DNA from: Caulobacter sp.
Lineage (GTDB): Bacteria; Pseudomonadota; Alphaproteobacteria; Caulobacterales; Caulobacteraceae
Assembly (NCBI GenBank): GCA_016125585.1
Contig: WGLL01000002.1
Location: 268,666-332,665 of the forward strand
Reading direction: 5' to 3'
DNA: 64,000 nucleotides
Part shown: piece by piece, positions 52,126 through 63,866 of the stretch
Layout of the letters: each line of letters begins with the position of its first letter
How positions within the stretch are numbered: the stretch's first letter is position 1
The notes under the pieces: generated by a model
The model's database searches: none
What the model was told of the DNA's origin: nothing
What the model saw: only the letters and a program-made list of their open reading frames with translations
Translations under genes and position numbers: made by a program

Positions 52126-54098
52126 GTCGACGGCGGGAAGGCGAGGCGGATGGCCGAGGCCGGCGGCGGGTCTTCCGGCGGGGTCTTGCCGCGGGCGACC
52201 ATCACCGCCTTGAAGGCGTCCCAGGCGATGGTGTGCACCTTCTCTCCGGTGTTGAAGGGCAGAACGCCGTCCTTGGTGATCTCCACCGAATGCCAACCCT
52301 CGGGCGGGGTGTCGACAAAGTCGAACAGCTGCATCTTGCCGGTGGTGGGGAAGACCTGGGAGGCCGAGATCGGCACGGCGCAGCCGCCGAATCCGCCGCA
52401 TTTGTTGTCGCCGGGCGCGGAATAGAAGTCGCTGGCGCCCGACGAGCCGCAACCGTTGGCGCTGCAACTGGCGGCGGCCGGGGCCCGGGCCGCCAGGGCC
52501 GAGCCACAGACGCCGCCGCCGGTTGTCGGCTGCACGAAGCCGCAGCCGCCGGTCGCCCGGCAGAGGTTGGAGCCCCGGCAGCCGTGAAAGACCTCGACCT
52601 GGGCGCAGCTGTTGGTTCCGTCCCCTGTGAAATCGATGCCCTGGCAGCTGTGATAGAGGGCGCCCGGCTGCAGGGCCGGCAGGCTGAGCGACAGGTCCGG
52701 CGTCTCGCCCAGAATGGCCCAGGCGGTGCTCATGCGGTCGCCTGATCCGCTCATCGAGGGGAAGGGAAACTGCGGCGCGGGCTTCCCGGGCGGCGGGGTC
52801 CAGTAGCTGTTGAGCACCGAGGTGACGCCATAGATGGCCCCGACCACCGCCTGGCTGAGCAGCGTCTTGCTGCCGGCGTCGGACGACAGGGTGTTCATCG
52901 CCGTCGCCACCTCTTCGGGGGTCGGCAGCTTGTAGGGGTTGGTGGGATCCAGCTTGTCGGTCTTGAGCATCTCCGGCTTCCAGGTCGGATTCTTCTTCCG
53001 CCAGATGGGCCAAGTGACGATCTTCGGCAGTTTGTCCGCCAGTTCGGCGAAGCGTTCGAAGTGATCGCGGCCGTCATTGGCCCACCGCGCCTCGGCGTCG
53101 GCGGAGGCGATCAGCTTTCCGGCGTCGTCATAACTGGGGTAGTCGACCTTCAGGGCCTCGTCGTCTGGCTGGTACTTCGGATCGACGGCCTTCAGCATCC
53201 CGGCGGTGCGGCGATTGATGGTGCTGCCCTCGCCCTGGTCGGTGATGGCGTCCATCATCTGCACCAGTTGATTGAAGGCGACCCGGGGGTCGGACAGGGC
53301 GATGGTCGTCTCGAAGTTGATGAACTCGCGCCTGCGGTGGCCGGGGCTGGTGTAGTTGAACAGGTCGTTCTGTACCGCTGACGGGTTGAACACCTCGTCC
53401 CACATCGTCTTTCCGTCGTCGTAGCTCAGGTTCAGATAGTCGTAGTAGCACTGGTACATCCAGCCGATGGTGCCGAACAGCGGCAGGGCGTCGCCCGCCT
53501 TCCAGCCCACGAAGGGAACTGCCGGGAAGTAGTCCTTCTCCTTGTCCGGCTTGATATTGTCCCTGGCGAGCTTCTCGGGCTGCTCGATAGCGAGGAACAG
53601 GCGCAGGGTGTCGTCGTTCAACGGCCCGACGTTCACCGCCACGTCCTCGTGGGCCTCGGTGTCCTTCAGGTCGATGATGCCGGGAATGACGCTCTTGTCG
53701 GCCCCGTAGCAGAGCCAGCCGCCATGGTCGTCCTGCAACGGAGCGCCGGTGAAGGTCGGGTTGACGCCGATCGCGGTGGCCATGTTGGCCGCCATCTGCA
53801 AATGCAGCATCTCCTGGATGAACACCGAGAAGATGATGTTGAAGGCCTCGTCATTGACCGTCTTCGGCTCGGCCGTGGTCTTGGCGCCGGCCCAGAGGCG
53901 GCCCTCGTAGAAGTCGGTCTTGGCTCCGGTGATCGGGTGGAAGCCCTGGATGGAATAGAGGCTCGTCATGTAGAGCGGGATGGTGAACAGCTCGACGTTG
54001 ACCGCCATCTGGGCGACGGCCCTGAGAGCCGCGATGTCGGTGGGGCGGTCGCTGGCGGGCCGGGTTGGCCGAGCCGAGGCGCTGAGCGTGCGGGACAT
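52122..54098 (-). CDS. Ferritin-like (VioB/PF12902-type) protein with C-terminal Cys-rich domain, candidate MNIO substrate
   Basis: 658 residues, no signal peptide. The N-terminal part (about 20-290) is a ferritin-like domain of the iminophenyl-pyruvate dimer synthase type, with VNVELFTIPLYMTSLYSIQG and FSVFIQEMLHLQMAANMATA (Glu...ExxH). A linker follows, then ten cysteines between about 485 and 573, including HGCRGSNLCRATGGC and NKCGGFGGCAVPI, and finally an 85-residue tail with KVHTIAWDAFKAVMVARGK. It precedes and overlaps the DUF692 gene. GGAGGAG precedes the ATG at 54098. Large ferritin-like proteins of this build are known as sequences, but I know of no assigned function. Confidence 0.85.
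   Translation of the reverse strand: MSRTLSASARPTRPASDRPTDIAALRAVAQMAVNVELFTIPLYMTSLYSIQGFHPITGAKTDFYEGRLWAGAKTTAEPKTVNDEAFNIIFSVFIQEMLHLQMAANMATAIGVNPTFTGAPLQDDHGGWLCYGADKSVIPGIIDLKDTEAHEDVAVNVGPLNDDTLRLFLAIEQPEKLARDNIKPDKEKDYFPAVPFVGWKAGDALPLFGTIGWMYQCYYDYLNLSYDDGKTMWDEVFNPSAVQNDLFNYTSPGHRRREFINFETTIALSDPRVAFNQLVQMMDAITDQGEGSTINRRTAGMLKAVDPKYQPDDEALKVDYPSYDDAGKLIASADAEARWANDGRDHFERFAELADKLPKIVTWPIWRKKNPTWKPEMLKTDKLDPTNPYKLPTPEEVATAMNTLSSDAGSKTLLSQAVVGAIYGVTSVLNSYWTPPPGKPAPQFPFPSMSGSGDRMSTAWAILGETPDLSLSLPALQPGALYHSCQGIDFTGDGTNSCAQVEVFHGCRGSNLCRATGGCGFVQPTTGGGVCGSALAARAPAAASCSANGCGSSGASDFYSAPGDNKCGGFGGCAVPISASQVFPTTGKMQLFDFVDTPPEGWHSVEITKDGVLPFNTGEKVHTIAWDAFKAVMVARGKTPPEDPPPASAIRLAFPPST
52380..52646 (-). 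other. Cys-rich segment encoding the likely modification region
   Basis: Codes for ten cysteines within 89 residues (approximate positions 485, 498, 507, 513, 519, 531, 545, 550, 567 and 573). Two sub-patterns repeat: C-x5-C-x5-C and C-x5-C, glycine-rich (CRGSNLCRATGGC, CGGFGGC). The rest of the protein has only a few cysteines. Confidence 0.75.
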
Positions 54099-54193
54099 GA
54101 CTTCTCCTCCAGGATGAAACGCGAGGAGAGTGACTTCAAGTTGTATGAGTCGTCAATCAACCTGAACCTGCTGAAGGGCAAATTCGCCGGACT

Positions 54194-54667
54194 TCAGGCG
54201 AGATCGGCGATTTCCTCGTCGGTCAGATCGCCCGGAACCACCGTCACCGGCAGCTTGCGGCGGCCCCAGCTGACGCCGTCCTTGGCGATCGAGCTGATCA
54301 GGGCGCCGGGGTTGCGGCCGCCGGGCGAGGCGGCCAGCACCAGGATCTTGATATCGGGGTCTTCCTCGACCACCCCGCGGATCGCGGCCCGGACCGAGTC
54401 GTTATGGCGGATCAGGAATTCGGGCGGGGAGCCCGAAATGTCCACGACCTGCTCAGCCAGCTTTTGCAGCATGGCCTCGGCCTCGGCGCGCTCCTGACGC
54501 TCCATTTCCTCGCGCACGCCGCTCCAGTGTTCGAACACCGCGGGCTCGATCACTTTCAACAAGGCGACATGGCCTCCGGTCGACCGCGCCCGACGGCTGG
54601 CGAACCTCAGGGCCGCGTCGAACTCGGGAGTGTCATCGGCGATGACCAGAAACTTGCGTCGGCTCAT
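54194..54667 (-). CDS. Universal stress protein (UspA) family
   Basis: 157 residues, single Usp domain: FLVIADDTPEFDAALRFASR at the N-terminus, HVALLKVIEP, IKILVLAASPGGRNPGALIS and LPVTVVPGDLTDEEIADLA at the end. The usual ATP-loop GS pair is not seen, so it may not bind ATP. It ends 95 bases upstream of the ferritin-like gene on the same strand and could be read with it. Soluble. Confidence 0.9.
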   Translation of the reverse strand: MSRRKFLVIADDTPEFDAALRFASRRARSTGGHVALLKVIEPAVFEHWSGVREEMERQERAEAEAMLQKLAEQVVDISGSPPEFLIRHNDSVRAAIRGVVEEDPDIKILVLAASPGGRNPGALISSIAKDGVSWGRRKLPVTVVPGDLTDEEIADLA

Positions 54668-54729
54668 GGGCGGGGACGGTGAAGGCTGGAGGGGGGCAGC
54701 GTCAACGCAAATCCGCCGCCCCCGTCCGT

Positions 54730-55764
54730 TCAGGCGCCCCAGAAACCGACCCGGGCCTTGACCTCGGCCACCGTCTGGCTGGCGACCTCGCGGGCCTTCA
54801 GCGCTCCGGCGCCAAGGATGCGATCGATCTCCGCCGGATCGTCCAGATAGCGCCGCATGGCCTCGCTGACCGGCGACAGGGCCGAGACGGCCAGATCAGC
54901 CAGGGCCGGCTTGAAGACGCCGAATCCCTGACCGGCGAACCGGGCCAGAACCTCGGCCTTGGACTCCCCGCCCAGCGCCGCGAAGATGCCGACCAGATTG
55001 TCCGCCTCCGGCCGCAGGGCCAGGGCTTCCAGGGTGTCGGGCAGCGCCTCGGGATCGGTCCGCGCCTTGCGGATCTTGGCGGCGATGGCGTCGGCGTCGT
55101 CGGTCAGATTGATGCGTGACAGGTCCGAGGCGTCCGACTTGCTCATCTTGGCCTGGCCGTCGCGCAGACTCATGATCCGCGCGCCCGGGCCCTGGATCAG
55201 CGGCTCGGGCAGCGGGAAAAAGCCCGGCGCCTCGAAGTCGTGGTTGAACTTCTGGGCGATGTCGCGGGTCAGTTCCAGATGCTGTTTCTGGTCCTCGCCA
55301 ACCGGCACCTTGGTCGCCTTGTAGATCAGGATGTCGGCCGCCTGCAGCACCGGATAGGTGTAGAGGCCGACGCTCGAGCGTTCCTTGTGCTTGCCGCTTT
55401 TCTCCTTGAACTGGGTCATCCGGTCCAACCAGCCGAGGCGGGCGACGCAGTTGAAGATCCAGGCCAGTTCGGCGTGCTCGGGCACGGCCGACTGCGGGAA
55501 GATGGTCGCCTTGGCCGGATCGAGTCCGGACGCCAGATAGGCGGCGGCGATCTCGCGGGTCTGGCCGGCCAGCAGGGCCGGGTCCTGCCAGACGGTGATG
55601 GCGTGCATGTCGGCGACGAAGATGAAGGTGTCGATCTCGTGCTGCAACCGGGCGAACTTCACCAGGGCGCCGAGATAGTTGCCCAGATGCAGGGCGCCGG
55701 AGGGCTGGACGCCGCTGAGCACGCGCTCGGGGCCGGCATAGGAGACGGGAGTCTGGTCGGTCAT
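54730..55764 (-). CDS. trpS: Tryptophanyl-tRNA synthetase
   Basis: 344-residue class I synthetase. HIGH motif variant in [23 protein letters not shown] in [14 protein letters not shown], and [19 protein letters not shown] and [16 protein letters not shown] for tryptophan binding. Charges tRNA-Trp. Cytosolic. Follows murJ and a small secreted protein gene on the same strand. Confidence 0.97.
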   Translation of the reverse strand: MTDQTPVSYAGPERVLSGVQPSGALHLGNYLGALVKFARLQHEIDTFIFVADMHAITVWQDPALLAGQTREIAAAYLASGLDPAKATIFPQSAVPEHAELAWIFNCVARLGWLDRMTQFKEKSGKHKERSSVGLYTYPVLQAADILIYKATKVPVGEDQKQHLELTRDIAQKFNHDFEAPGFFPLPEPLIQGPGARIMSLRDGQAKMSKSDASDLSRINLTDDADAIAAKIRKARTDPEALPDTLEALALRPEADNLVGIFAALGGESKAEVLARFAGQGFGVFKPALADLAVSALSPVSEAMRRYLDDPAEIDRILGAGALKAREVASQTVAEVKARVGFWGA

Positions 55765-55912
55765 GATCTACTTCGCGAAAAGGTCAGGTCTGTCGGCGCG
55801 CGGACAGAGTCGGCGCGGGCGGTCTAGCGGGCGATCAGGCGGCGCCATCGGCGCGAATGCTGGAACATGACCATGTCCACGCCAATAGGCGAGACGGGCG
55901 CCGGAGGCAAGA

Positions 55913-56437
55913 TCAAGGCGGCGGGAACAGCGCCGCGCAAGGCGCCGCGGTCCAGGGCGACAGGGCCGTGTAGACCCCGCCTTCCGGCCCGTCCTCGCTC
56001 CACGGCCACCGGTCATTGTCGCGGATGATGGCCCGGACCTGGAAGCGGCAGTCGCCGGCGGTCGGCGCGTCCGGCATGCCCCTGGTCAGCCGGGCGGGCG
56101 TGGTGCGCCGCGTGACGGTCTCGCCCGGCTGGACCTCCCAGGGTTCGGCTCGATCAAGGACCGGCCAGGCGGATTTGTAGAGCGGCGTCCACCATCCGTC
56201 CTCATCCCGCGTGGAAACGAAGTCGCCGTCCGGCCCCTGTACGCGGATGAAGATCAGGCTGTAGCTCAGACCCTCGACGTCCTTCGGATCGGCGATCCGC
56301 ATCGGGGTGGTCCGGTTGCTGGCCAGGACCAGGGTCACCTCGTCGGCGCTGGCTAAGATGGTGAAAGCCGGCGGCGGCTCCGCGGGTTGAACCGGTGCCA
56401 GGAACAGCAGGGCCAGCATGGGTGCTAGGGGCGACAT
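55913..56437 (-). CDS. Secreted protein of unknown function
   Basis: 174 residues with an N-terminal signal (MSPLAPMLALLFLAPVQPAE). The mature part is beta-rich with two cysteines (TAGDCRFQVRAI and AAPCAALF). No family recognised. Starts ten bases after the murJ stop, so probably co-transcribed with murJ. Confidence 0.65.
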   Translation of the reverse strand: MSPLAPMLALLFLAPVQPAEPPPAFTILASADEVTLVLASNRTTPMRIADPKDVEGLSYSLIFIRVQGPDGDFVSTRDEDGWWTPLYKSAWPVLDRAEPWEVQPGETVTRRTTPARLTRGMPDAPTAGDCRFQVRAIIRDNDRWPWSEDGPEGGVYTALSPWTAAPCAALFPPP

Positions 56438-56447
56438 GGCGTGAAAG

Positions 56448-58106
56448 CTAGGCCGGTCTGCGCCGCCTGAGGAGTCCCTTGATCTCGGCCACCGTCATGC
56501 CGCCCGTCAGCACCACCAGCACCGGATAGATCGGCAGGACGGCGAAGCAGACGGCCAGGACGGCGATCTCCTTGGCCCCGATCCGCACCAGGCTGATGTG
56601 TTCGAACAGGCCCTGGATGACGGGGCGGAAATGGCCGGCGATCGCCAGCAGGGCGGTAAGGATGGCGCTGGCCGCCAGCACCCGGATGATGCGGCTCCAG
56701 GCCGAGGGCGTCGGCGTCCAGTCGCCGCGCCGGCGCAGGGCCCAGTACATCTGGGCGACGTTTATCCAGCTGGCCGCCGAGGTGGCGATGGCGATGCCGG
56801 GGAAGCCGACGATGAAGAACAGGCTCGCGCCCAGTACGATATTGACCGCCACAGAGATCAGGGCGAACCGCATCGGGCTTTTGGTGTCCTCGCGGGCGAA
56901 GAAGATCGGATTCATCACCCGCGCCAGCACGAAGGCCGGTACGCCCCAGCCATAGTGAAACAGGGCCGAGGCGGTCTGTTGCGCGTCAAAGCTGGTGAAG
57001 GCGCCCCGGGTGAACAGGGCGTCGACCAGGAAGAAGGGAATGGCCATCAGCGCCGCCGCCGCCGGCAGGGTCATGGCCAGGGCGAAGACGACCGCCTGGT
57101 CGGTGGTGTCCTGGGCGTCCTTGTGGTCGCCCGCCTGCAGGGCCTGCGACAGCCGGGGAAGAAGGGCGATGCCGATCGCCACCCCGACCATCCCCAGCGG
57201 CAGTTGATAGAGCCGGTCGGCATTGGCCAGCCAGGTGCGGGGGCCGTCGCCGGGGGCCATTGAGACCAGGCTTCCGGAGACGAAGATGTTGATCTGGGTG
57301 ACGCTGGCGGCGATGGCGGCGGGAATGGCCACCTTGATCAGGCGCTTGATCTCGGGGGTCAGCCTGGGCAGGCGCGGGCGGATGCGGGCGCCGGATCGCC
57401 AGGCTCCCCACCACAGCAGGCCGGCCTGCAGCACCCCGGCGATGACGACGGCGATGCTGGCGGCATAGGCGGCGTCGCCGCTGTTCTTCTGCGGCAGCAC
57501 GGCGATCAGCATCACCGCATTGAGCACGATCGGCGCGGCGCCGGAGAGGATGAAGCGGTTGCGGGCGTTGAGCGCCCCGGAAAACAGGGCGGTGATCGCC
57601 ATGCAGCTGAGATAGGGCATGGTGATCTGGGTCAGGGTCACCGCCAGCTTGAACTTCAGCGGTTCGTCCCGATAGCCGTAGTTGATCAGATACATCAGCC
57701 ACGGCATCGCCAACTGGGCGAGGATCACCAGGGCCAGGGTCATGGCCGCCAGGGTGGCCAGGGCGTCGCTGGCCATGTCGTCAGCCCGCTCGCCGCCCTC
57801 GGCGGTGAGGGTGCGGCTGTAGGCCGGCACGAAGGCGGAGCTGAAGGCGCCCTCGGCGAAGATGCGCCGGAACAGATTGGGGAAGCTCAGGGCGGTGTTG
57901 TAGGCGTCGGCCCAGGGCCCGGCGCTGGCCCCGAGCTGGGCGTTGATCACCACATCCCGGGCCAGGCCCATGAACCGGCTGATCAGGGTCAGGCCGGAGA
58001 AAATGATCGAGTTCTTGATAATCCCTGCGCGGGGTTTTTCCGCCGCGGCGTCGGAAGCGGCCTCGGAGGGGGAGGCGGTCGGCTCGGAGGGCGGGGCGTC
58101 GGTCAC
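56448..58106 (-). CDS. murJ: Lipid II flippase MurJ
   Basis: 552 residues, about 14 membrane helices, MOP-superfamily fold. Flips lipid II across the inner membrane for peptidoglycan assembly. Recognisable N-terminal region SRFMGLARDVVINAQLGAS, FRRIFAEGAFSSAFVPAYS and PLGMVGVAIGIALLPRLSQA. GTG start at 58106, with a charged, acidic 27-residue N-terminal extension. Lies between glnD and trpS. Confidence 0.95.
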   Translation of the reverse strand: MTDAPPSEPTASPSEAASDAAAEKPRAGIIKNSIIFSGLTLISRFMGLARDVVINAQLGASAGPWADAYNTALSFPNLFRRIFAEGAFSSAFVPAYSRTLTAEGGERADDMASDALATLAAMTLALVILAQLAMPWLMYLINYGYRDEPLKFKLAVTLTQITMPYLSCMAITALFSGALNARNRFILSGAAPIVLNAVMLIAVLPQKNSGDAAYAASIAVVIAGVLQAGLLWWGAWRSGARIRPRLPRLTPEIKRLIKVAIPAAIAASVTQINIFVSGSLVSMAPGDGPRTWLANADRLYQLPLGMVGVAIGIALLPRLSQALQAGDHKDAQDTTDQAVVFALAMTLPAAAALMAIPFFLVDALFTRGAFTSFDAQQTASALFHYGWGVPAFVLARVMNPIFFAREDTKSPMRFALISVAVNIVLGASLFFIVGFPGIAIATSAASWINVAQMYWALRRRGDWTPTPSAWSRIIRVLAASAILTALLAIAGHFRPVIQGLFEHISLVRIGAKEIAVLAVCFAVLPIYPVLVVLTGGMTVAEIKGLLRRRRPA

Positions 58107-58188
58107 AGCGCGCTTCTGCGCCGCGCCGTTCGGAGGGTCAAGATGAGGCGTGTGCAGGTCGCGCGCGACTATGGTGCAGCCTGCGGCG

Positions 58189-61014
58189 TCAGCGCCCCTC
58201 GCTGGCGCGGGCCCGCTGCAGCCGGGGCCGGGCCTTTCCGCCGACGCGGGGCTCCTCGGCCCGCAGCACGGCCAGCAGGCTGGCTTTCAACGAGGCCTGC
58301 CGGCGGGGGTCGGTCAGCTTCTCACCCTCGGCCGTGGTGACATAGAAGGCGTCGACCGCCCGTTCGCCGTAGTTGTCGATATGGGCCGAGACGATGCTGA
58401 GCCCGGCGTCGGAGATCGCCCCCGCCAGGGCCTGCAGCAGGCCGGGCCTGTCGCGGCCGGAGGCCTCGACCACCGTGGCTTCCCGCGAGGCCTCATTGTC
58501 CAGCATGACGGTCGAGGAGATGGCGAAGGCGGCGGTTCGGCCATGGTCGGAGCGGGGCGTCTCGGCGCGGGACATCTCGCCTCGCGCGGCGGATTCCAGC
58601 GCGTCGGCCAGGCGTCGCAGGCCGGGCGGGTTGTCGCGGCCGAATGGCCCGCCGGCCGCGTCCTGCACCTGAAAGACATCCAGGGCCTGGCCATTGCGGG
58701 AGGTGAAGATCCGCGCGCCCAGAACGTTGCCGCCCATGCCGGCGATGGCGGCGGCGAGGTCGGCGAACAGGCCCGGCCGGTCGGTGGCGGCGACGACCAG
58801 CTCGGCGGTGCTGCGGTCGGTGCGGATACGGCCGCCGGCGGCCGCGCCCCCCTGCTCGGCGGCCCGGCCGGCGAGGATGGCGTGCTCGACGATGTCGGCG
58901 CTGGAAAAGCCGATGAAATAGGCGTTCTCCATGGAGTCGGCCCAATCGGCGGCCTCCGGATGGGCGGCGGCCAGTTCGGCCCGGGCGTCGCGGGCGACGC
59001 TTTCATGGTGGCGCTGGGCGGCGGCGGCCGGATCGCTGCCCCGGCCGCCGCGGAAGATGGCCTCGGTGGCGGCGTAGAGCTCGCGCAAGAGTTGGCCCTT
59101 CCAGCCGTTCCAAACCCCAGGGCCGACGGCGCGGATGTCGGCCACGGTCAGCACCAGCAGCAGGCGCAGCCGCTCGGGGCTCTCGACGATGCGGGCGAAG
59201 GCGGCGACGGTTGCCGGGTCGGTCACGTCGCGCTTCTGGGCGGTGTCGCTCATCACCAGATGATGCTCGACCAGCCAGGCGACCAGCTCGATCTTCTTGC
59301 GGTCGATGCCCAGCCGTTCGCAGGCCTGGCGCGCCGCCCGGGCCCCGGCCTTCTCCTGACCCCCGGCCCCGCCCTTGCCGGTGTCGTGCAGCAGCATGGC
59401 CAGGAACAGCGACTCCTTGTCGTTGATCAGCGGCAGGATGATGGTGGCCAGCGGATGGTCGGCGATCAGCCGGCCCTTGGAGATGTCGTTGATCAGCCCG
59501 ATGGCCCGCAGGGTGTGCTCGTCCACCGTATAGCTGTGGTACATGTTGAACTGCATCTGGGCGACGATCCGGCCGAACTCCGGCACGAACCGGCCCAGGA
59601 CGCCGGCCTCGTTCATCAGCGTCAGGGTGCGATAGGGCTTGCGGCCCCGGGCCAGGATGTCGAGGAAGGCCTCGGCGGCGTCCTTGTCGCGACGCACCTT
59701 CGAGCCGATCAAGTGCAGCGACCGGGTCACCGCCGTGAAGGCGTCGGGATGCAGGTCGAGATTGAGCACATCGGCGATGCGGAACAGCCGGATCAGATCG
59801 ACCGGATCGCGTTCGAAAACCTCGGGCCCTTCGACCGTGAGACGGCCGTTCTCCTCATGAAAGCCGGGATAGTCGAGGGGCTTGCGCTTGATCTTGCGAC
59901 GCCCCGGCAGGAAGCGCGACAGGCCCTTCGGCTCCTGCTTGTACTGCTCGGCCTCCAGCTTGGCGGAAAAGGCCCGGGTCAGGGCCCCGACCTCGCGGGC
60001 GATCAGGAAATAGTGGCGCATGAAGCGCTCGACGGCGGGGTTGTCGGCTCGGTCGCCGTATCCCATCCGTCGGGCGATCTCCGGCTGCACGTCGAAGGTC
60101 AGCCGCTCCTCGGGCCGGCCGGTGGCGAAGTGCAGGTGGGCGCGGACCGCATGCAAGAAGTCGAAGGCGCGGGTAAAGGTCCGCACCTCCCTGGGGTCGA
60201 AGTGCGGCAGGCGGAAGATGTGGGCCGGACGCTCGACCGGATAGAGGTATTCGGCGATCCACATCAGGGTGTGCAGGTCGCGCAGGCCGCCCTTGCCCTC
60301 CTTGACGTTGGGCTCGACCATGTAGCGGCTGGCCCCGGCCCGGGTGTGGCGCTCGTCGCGTTCCTTCAGCTTGGCGGCGACGAATTCGGGCCCGGTGCCC
60401 CTGACCACCTCATTGAAGAAGCGGCTCTTCAGTTCGGCCGCCAACTTCTCGTCGCCGGTCAGCCGCCGCGCCTCCAGCAGCGAGGTGCGGATGGTGAAAT
60501 CCTCGCGGGAGAGCTTGATGCATTCCTCGACGGTGCGGCTGGCGTGGCCAACCTTGAAGCTCAGATCCCACAGGGCATAGAGCATGTACTCGATGACGCT
60601 CTCGGCGTGGGCGGTCTGTTTCCACGGCCGCAGGAACAGGAGGTCGAGGTCGGAATAGGGGCTCAGCACCGCCCGGCCGTAACCGCCCACCGCCATCAGG
60701 CACAGCCGCTCGCCCTCGGTCGGGTTGCGGGCCCGGAAGACATGGACGGTGGTGAAGTCATAGAGGGCGGTGACCACCTGGTCGGTGACGCCGCACAGCA
60801 ATCGGGCCGTCTCCATGCCCCCGGCGCCGTTCTCCAGCCGCTCCTTGGCGATCATCCGGCCCCGAAACAGCGCCTGCTTGAGGATGTCCAGCGCCCGCCG
60901 CCGCTGCTCGGCCTCATCGCCGATGGCGTCCAGCGCCGCCGCCGACAGCCGCGCGCGCAGGGCCTCGCCGTCGACGACGTGTTCGAGGCGGGTCGGGCGG
61001 AGACGGGGGGCCAT
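58189..61014 (-). CDS. glnD: Protein-PII uridylyltransferase / uridylyl-removing enzyme
   Basis: 941-residue nitrogen sensor that uridylylates PII according to glutamine level. Nucleotidyltransferase domain with GGYGRAVLSPYSDLDLLFL (residues 110 on), the PII-uridylyltransferase middle domain, HD hydrolase domain with LLHDTGKGGAGG and ACT domains at about 740-830 and 850-930 (ATDRPGLFADLAAAIAGMG and SGRDRPGLLQALAGAISDAG). ATG at 61014. Confidence 0.97.
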   Translation of the reverse strand: MAPRLRPTRLEHVVDGEALRARLSAAALDAIGDEAEQRRRALDILKQALFRGRMIAKERLENGAGGMETARLLCGVTDQVVTALYDFTTVHVFRARNPTEGERLCLMAVGGYGRAVLSPYSDLDLLFLRPWKQTAHAESVIEYMLYALWDLSFKVGHASRTVEECIKLSREDFTIRTSLLEARRLTGDEKLAAELKSRFFNEVVRGTGPEFVAAKLKERDERHTRAGASRYMVEPNVKEGKGGLRDLHTLMWIAEYLYPVERPAHIFRLPHFDPREVRTFTRAFDFLHAVRAHLHFATGRPEERLTFDVQPEIARRMGYGDRADNPAVERFMRHYFLIAREVGALTRAFSAKLEAEQYKQEPKGLSRFLPGRRKIKRKPLDYPGFHEENGRLTVEGPEVFERDPVDLIRLFRIADVLNLDLHPDAFTAVTRSLHLIGSKVRRDKDAAEAFLDILARGRKPYRTLTLMNEAGVLGRFVPEFGRIVAQMQFNMYHSYTVDEHTLRAIGLINDISKGRLIADHPLATIILPLINDKESLFLAMLLHDTGKGGAGGQEKAGARAARQACERLGIDRKKIELVAWLVEHHLVMSDTAQKRDVTDPATVAAFARIVESPERLRLLLVLTVADIRAVGPGVWNGWKGQLLRELYAATEAIFRGGRGSDPAAAAQRHHESVARDARAELAAAHPEAADWADSMENAYFIGFSSADIVEHAILAGRAAEQGGAAAGGRIRTDRSTAELVVAATDRPGLFADLAAAIAGMGGNVLGARIFTSRNGQALDVFQVQDAAGGPFGRDNPPGLRRLADALESAARGEMSRAETPRSDHGRTAAFAISSTVMLDNEASREATVVEASGRDRPGLLQALAGAISDAGLSIVSAHIDNYGERAVDAFYVTTAEGEKLTDPRRQASLKASLLAVLRAEEPRVGGKARPRLQRARASEGR

Positions 61015-61061
61015 GGAACCTTATGTGCGGTGCAAAACGCCTGGAGGCAATGGCGGGACGG

Positions 61062-63749
<2,688 letters not shown>

Positions 63750-63760
63750 CGTCCGGGAAC

Positions 63761-63866
63761 CTAGAGCGCGTTCCGATAAGTGGGAACCGGCTATCGGATC
63801 AAACGCGCGATCAACAGGAACCTGGAGCGGCTCGATTTGAGTCCATCGAATCGAGCCAGGCTCTAG
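63761..63866 (+). repeat. Composite two-hairpin intergenic repeat, copy 4 (complete)
   Basis: Bounded by CTAGAGC (63761-63767) and its reverse complement GCTCTAG (63860-63866). First stem GCGCGTTCCGATAAG / CTATCGGATCAAACGCGC, second stem GGCTCGATT / AATCGAGCC. Holds two CcrM-type GANTC sites (63839 and 63848). Best-preserved copy in the window. Confidence 0.85.

Noticed and set aside
50469-54098. Methanobactin or classical bufferin operon
   Set aside because: No short precursor (MbnA or DUF2282/BufA), no DoxX-like or transport genes; the coupled gene is a 658-residue ferritin-like protein.
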